From: Methanocella_A sp963792125
GTDB lineage: Archaea; Halobacteriota; Methanocellia; Methanocellales; Methanocellaceae
Reading direction: 5' to 3'
Assembly (NCBI GenBank): GCA_963792125.1
Contig: CAWBVA010000013.1
Coordinates: forward strand, 1 to 64,000
DNA: 64,000 nt
The notes beneath the pieces were generated by a model. That model saw nothing but the letters and a program-made list of their open reading frames with translations. It did not search any database and was not told where the DNA came from. Shown piece by piece: positions 62,349 through 64,000 of the stretch. Numbering within the stretch: the first letter of the stretch is position 1; every line of letters starts with the position of its first letter. The position numbers and the translations under genes are program-made.

Positions 62349-63806
62349 ATGGAGCCCTTCCGGGACTTCAAAGTCATATTAAATAACCTGAAGGGGCTCT
62401 TCGTCGTCATCGGCATCCTTATGCTTGCCATGGCAATATTGAGCTGGTACACCGGGGATTCGCTGTCCGCAACGGGATTTTTGTACGGCGCAGTCATCGG
62501 TATCGGCATCGGCCTGATACTTTATATCGCGTTGCCGGGGACCACGAATCCCGAGCTGAAGCACGCCATGGTCATCGCTGCCCTCGCTTACCTGATCATA
62601 TCGGCCATCAGCGCGATACCATTTGTCAGTGTTGCTCATATGGCCCCGATAGATGCCTATTTCGAGGCCATATCAGGGTGGACGGGCAGCGGCTTCAGCA
62701 TGATTGCCAGCCCCGAATCGGTAAGCCCCATGATCCTGCTGTGGCGCAGCGCAACCCAGTGGATCGGGGGGCTGGGCGTGATCGTGCTGATGGTCACGAT
62801 CCTGATCCGTCCCGGGACAAGCACTTATATGCTGTACCAGTCCGAAGCTCACAAGGACAAGATACACCCGAGTATCAGGTCGACCATTAAAACGATATGG
62901 GGCCTGTACCTGGCTTTGACCATCGCGGGGCTGCTGTTACTCTATTTTGCCGGGATGCCGCTGTGGGATGCACTGAATACGGCGATGGCGGGGATCGGGA
63001 CAGGGGGCTTTTCGATATACGCCGATAGCATCGCGGCATACGACAGCGTATTGATCGAGCTCGCCGTGATACCGATAATAATCGCAGGAGCTCTGCCGTT
63101 TGTCGTTGTTTACAAAACGTTCAGGAAGGGCATTCATAGCCTGATCAACGATGCCCAGGTACGTGCGTTCTTTGCGATCATCCTGGTAGGTGCTGCGATT
63201 CTTACGGTCGAGAACTACGGCTTTTATCAGGGTATTGTCACATCGGCGAGATATTCCGTTTTTCAGTTCATATCCGCGATCACCGGTGCCGGGTTTCAGA
63301 CCGCGGACATATCGCAGTGGTCACAGCCCGCCCTGCTTGTCATGGCGGTCGCCATGGTCATCGGCGGATGTGCCGGTTCCACGTCCAGCGGAATAAAAGT
63401 GGCGAGGGTAATCTTTTTAAACGACCAGGTGAAGCTGTGGTTTGCCAAGGTACTGCGCTCCCGGAATTCGGTTACGGTCCTCAAGGTCAACAATAAGCGA
63501 GTGACGGAGGACATCATCAGTGCAGAGCTGACCGAAGCGACGTTCATATCGTTCCTCTGGGTCGTAGCTTTATTGTTGAGCATATACCTGCTCTCGAACG
63601 TGGCAGGATCGGGGTATGATTTGAGCCTCGTGGTTTTTTCTGTCAGCTCAGCCCTGGGCAACGTGGGATTGTACTGTGGCATCGTAAACCCCGGGTTAAG
63701 CGACCTGGGAAAAATCGTGATCATCGTCGATATGTGGATCGGCCGGCTGGAGATCATTCCGGTAATGCTGCTGGTAAGATACCTGTTCAAAGGGTTCAGG
63801 TTCTAG
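62349..63806 (+). CDS. trkH: Trk potassium transporter membrane subunit TrkH
   Basis: The membrane subunit (485 residues) of the Trk uptake system. Pore-loop glycines are in ISGWTGSGFSMI, MAGIGTGGFSIY, ITGAGFQTADIS and ALGNVGLYCGI, the four selectivity-filter segments. Eight or more helices surround them. It starts right after the trkA stop (tgaatg), so the two are translated together. Depends on the RCK subunit for gating. Confidence 0.94.
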   Translation: MEPFRDFKVILNNLKGLFVVIGILMLAMAILSWYTGDSLSATGFLYGAVIGIGIGLILYIALPGTTNPELKHAMVIAALAYLIISAISAIPFVSVAHMAPIDAYFEAISGWTGSGFSMIASPESVSPMILLWRSATQWIGGLGVIVLMVTILIRPGTSTYMLYQSEAHKDKIHPSIRSTIKTIWGLYLALTIAGLLLLYFAGMPLWDALNTAMAGIGTGGFSIYADSIAAYDSVLIELAVIPIIIAGALPFVVVYKTFRKGIHSLINDAQVRAFFAIILVGAAILTVENYGFYQGIVTSARYSVFQFISAITGAGFQTADISQWSQPALLVMAVAMVIGGCAGSTSSGIKVARVIFLNDQVKLWFAKVLRSRNSVTVLKVNNKRVTEDIISAELTEATFISFLWVVALLLSIYLLSNVAGSGYDLSLVVFSVSSALGNVGLYCGIVNPGLSDLGKIVIIVDMWIGRLEIIPVMLLVRYLFKGFRF

Positions 63807-63807
63807 A

Positions 63808-64000
63808 TCAGATGTTCGACAGCTTATCGCTCATGCGCAGGGCCCAGGTGGCCTTATCGGACGACGGCGCCTCATAGCGCTCGAACTTCCGCAGCAGCCC
63901 TTCCGGGCTTTCGTCGATCAGCATCAGCGACCTGCCGGCCGGGCTGATGAACTGCTGCTCGGTCGCGTGGTCGATGAAGCTGGCCAGGGGATCGTAGTAC
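63808..64000 (-). CDS. LOG-family (TIGR00730) protein, 5' end outside window
   Basis: The leftward gene enters from the right window edge; 63 codons and the TGA at 63808-63810 are visible. The C-terminal sequence YYDPLASFIDHATEQQFISPAGRSLMLIDESPEGLLRKFE resembles the end of LOG / TIGR00730 Rossmann proteins (YYDPL..FLDH..E.GFI). Such proteins hydrolyse nucleotide monophosphates such as cytokinin ribotides. It converges on trkH with 1 base between. Confidence 0.7.
   Translation of the reverse strand, partial: YYDPLASFIDHATEQQFISPAGRSLMLIDESPEGLLRKFERYEAPSSDKATWALRMSDKLSNI

Overview
The window is archaeal and carries core and accessory genes of what looks like a methanogen. Archaeal markers seen directly are proteasome-activating nucleotidase (PAN), Alba, multiprotein bridging factor aMBF1, archaemetzincin, an AK6/Fap7 kinase, type II methionine aminopeptidase, DUF371, DUF531 and MTH865-like proteins, and promoters with A/T-rich TATA boxes close to start codons. 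The moderately high GC of the genes, the AT-rich intergenic spacers, and the many TPR, PAS, lipoprotein and redox genes would fit Methanocellales. That placement is inference from memory, not a search result. There is no rRNA, no methanogenesis operon and no CRISPR array. Three tRNA genes (Asn, Met-CAT, Phe) lie together near 58.6-58.9 kb.

Layout. 0-6.4 kb: winged-helix regulators, a secreted protein, a class II glutamine amidotransferase, a membrane sensor kinase, a methyltransferase and a VOC protein. 6.4-6.9 kb: GC-rich repeats. 7-13.5 kb: acetolactate decarboxylase, an FCY1-like cytosine deaminase, a YkgJ-type protein, a P-type ATPase, an EEP nuclease and a DUF3052-like pair. 13.5-20 kb: TPR proteins and an MFS transporter. 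20-28 kb: a glutaredoxin / FTR-rubredoxin operon, a sulfite-oxidase-like pair, an M48 protease, zinc-finger membrane proteins and a CbiX-like protein. 28-38 kb: housekeeping genes (Alba, hisC-AK6-CDP-alcohol transferase, aMBF1 and PAN divergent, Sua5-map-nucleotidyltransferase). 38-47.5 kb: a Cas4-like protein, NfeD-slipin, two redoxin-like proteins, an M50-like protein, DUF371, a zinc-finger protein, Pcm, archaemetzincin and a DUF123 nuclease. 47.5-53.3 kb: signalling and surface proteins. 53.4-57.7 kb: an ABC exporter with a PadR regulator, then a LAGLIDADG endonuclease. 57.7-64 kb: a lipoprotein, tRNAs, an argF operon, trkA-trkH and a truncated LOG-family gene.

Two things stand out. First, at least two families of dispersed, hairpin-forming repeats sit between genes (family A: long arms of CACAGAGG/ACAAAGG sequence; family B: about 150 bp with three hairpins), and one family A copy supplies the C-terminus of a transporter. 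Second, about ten genes, several normally essential (PAN, argF), are broken by single-base indels at sites where one base restores the family sequence. This points to assembly or sequencing error more than to real decay. The annotation therefore treats these as single genes with frameshifts.
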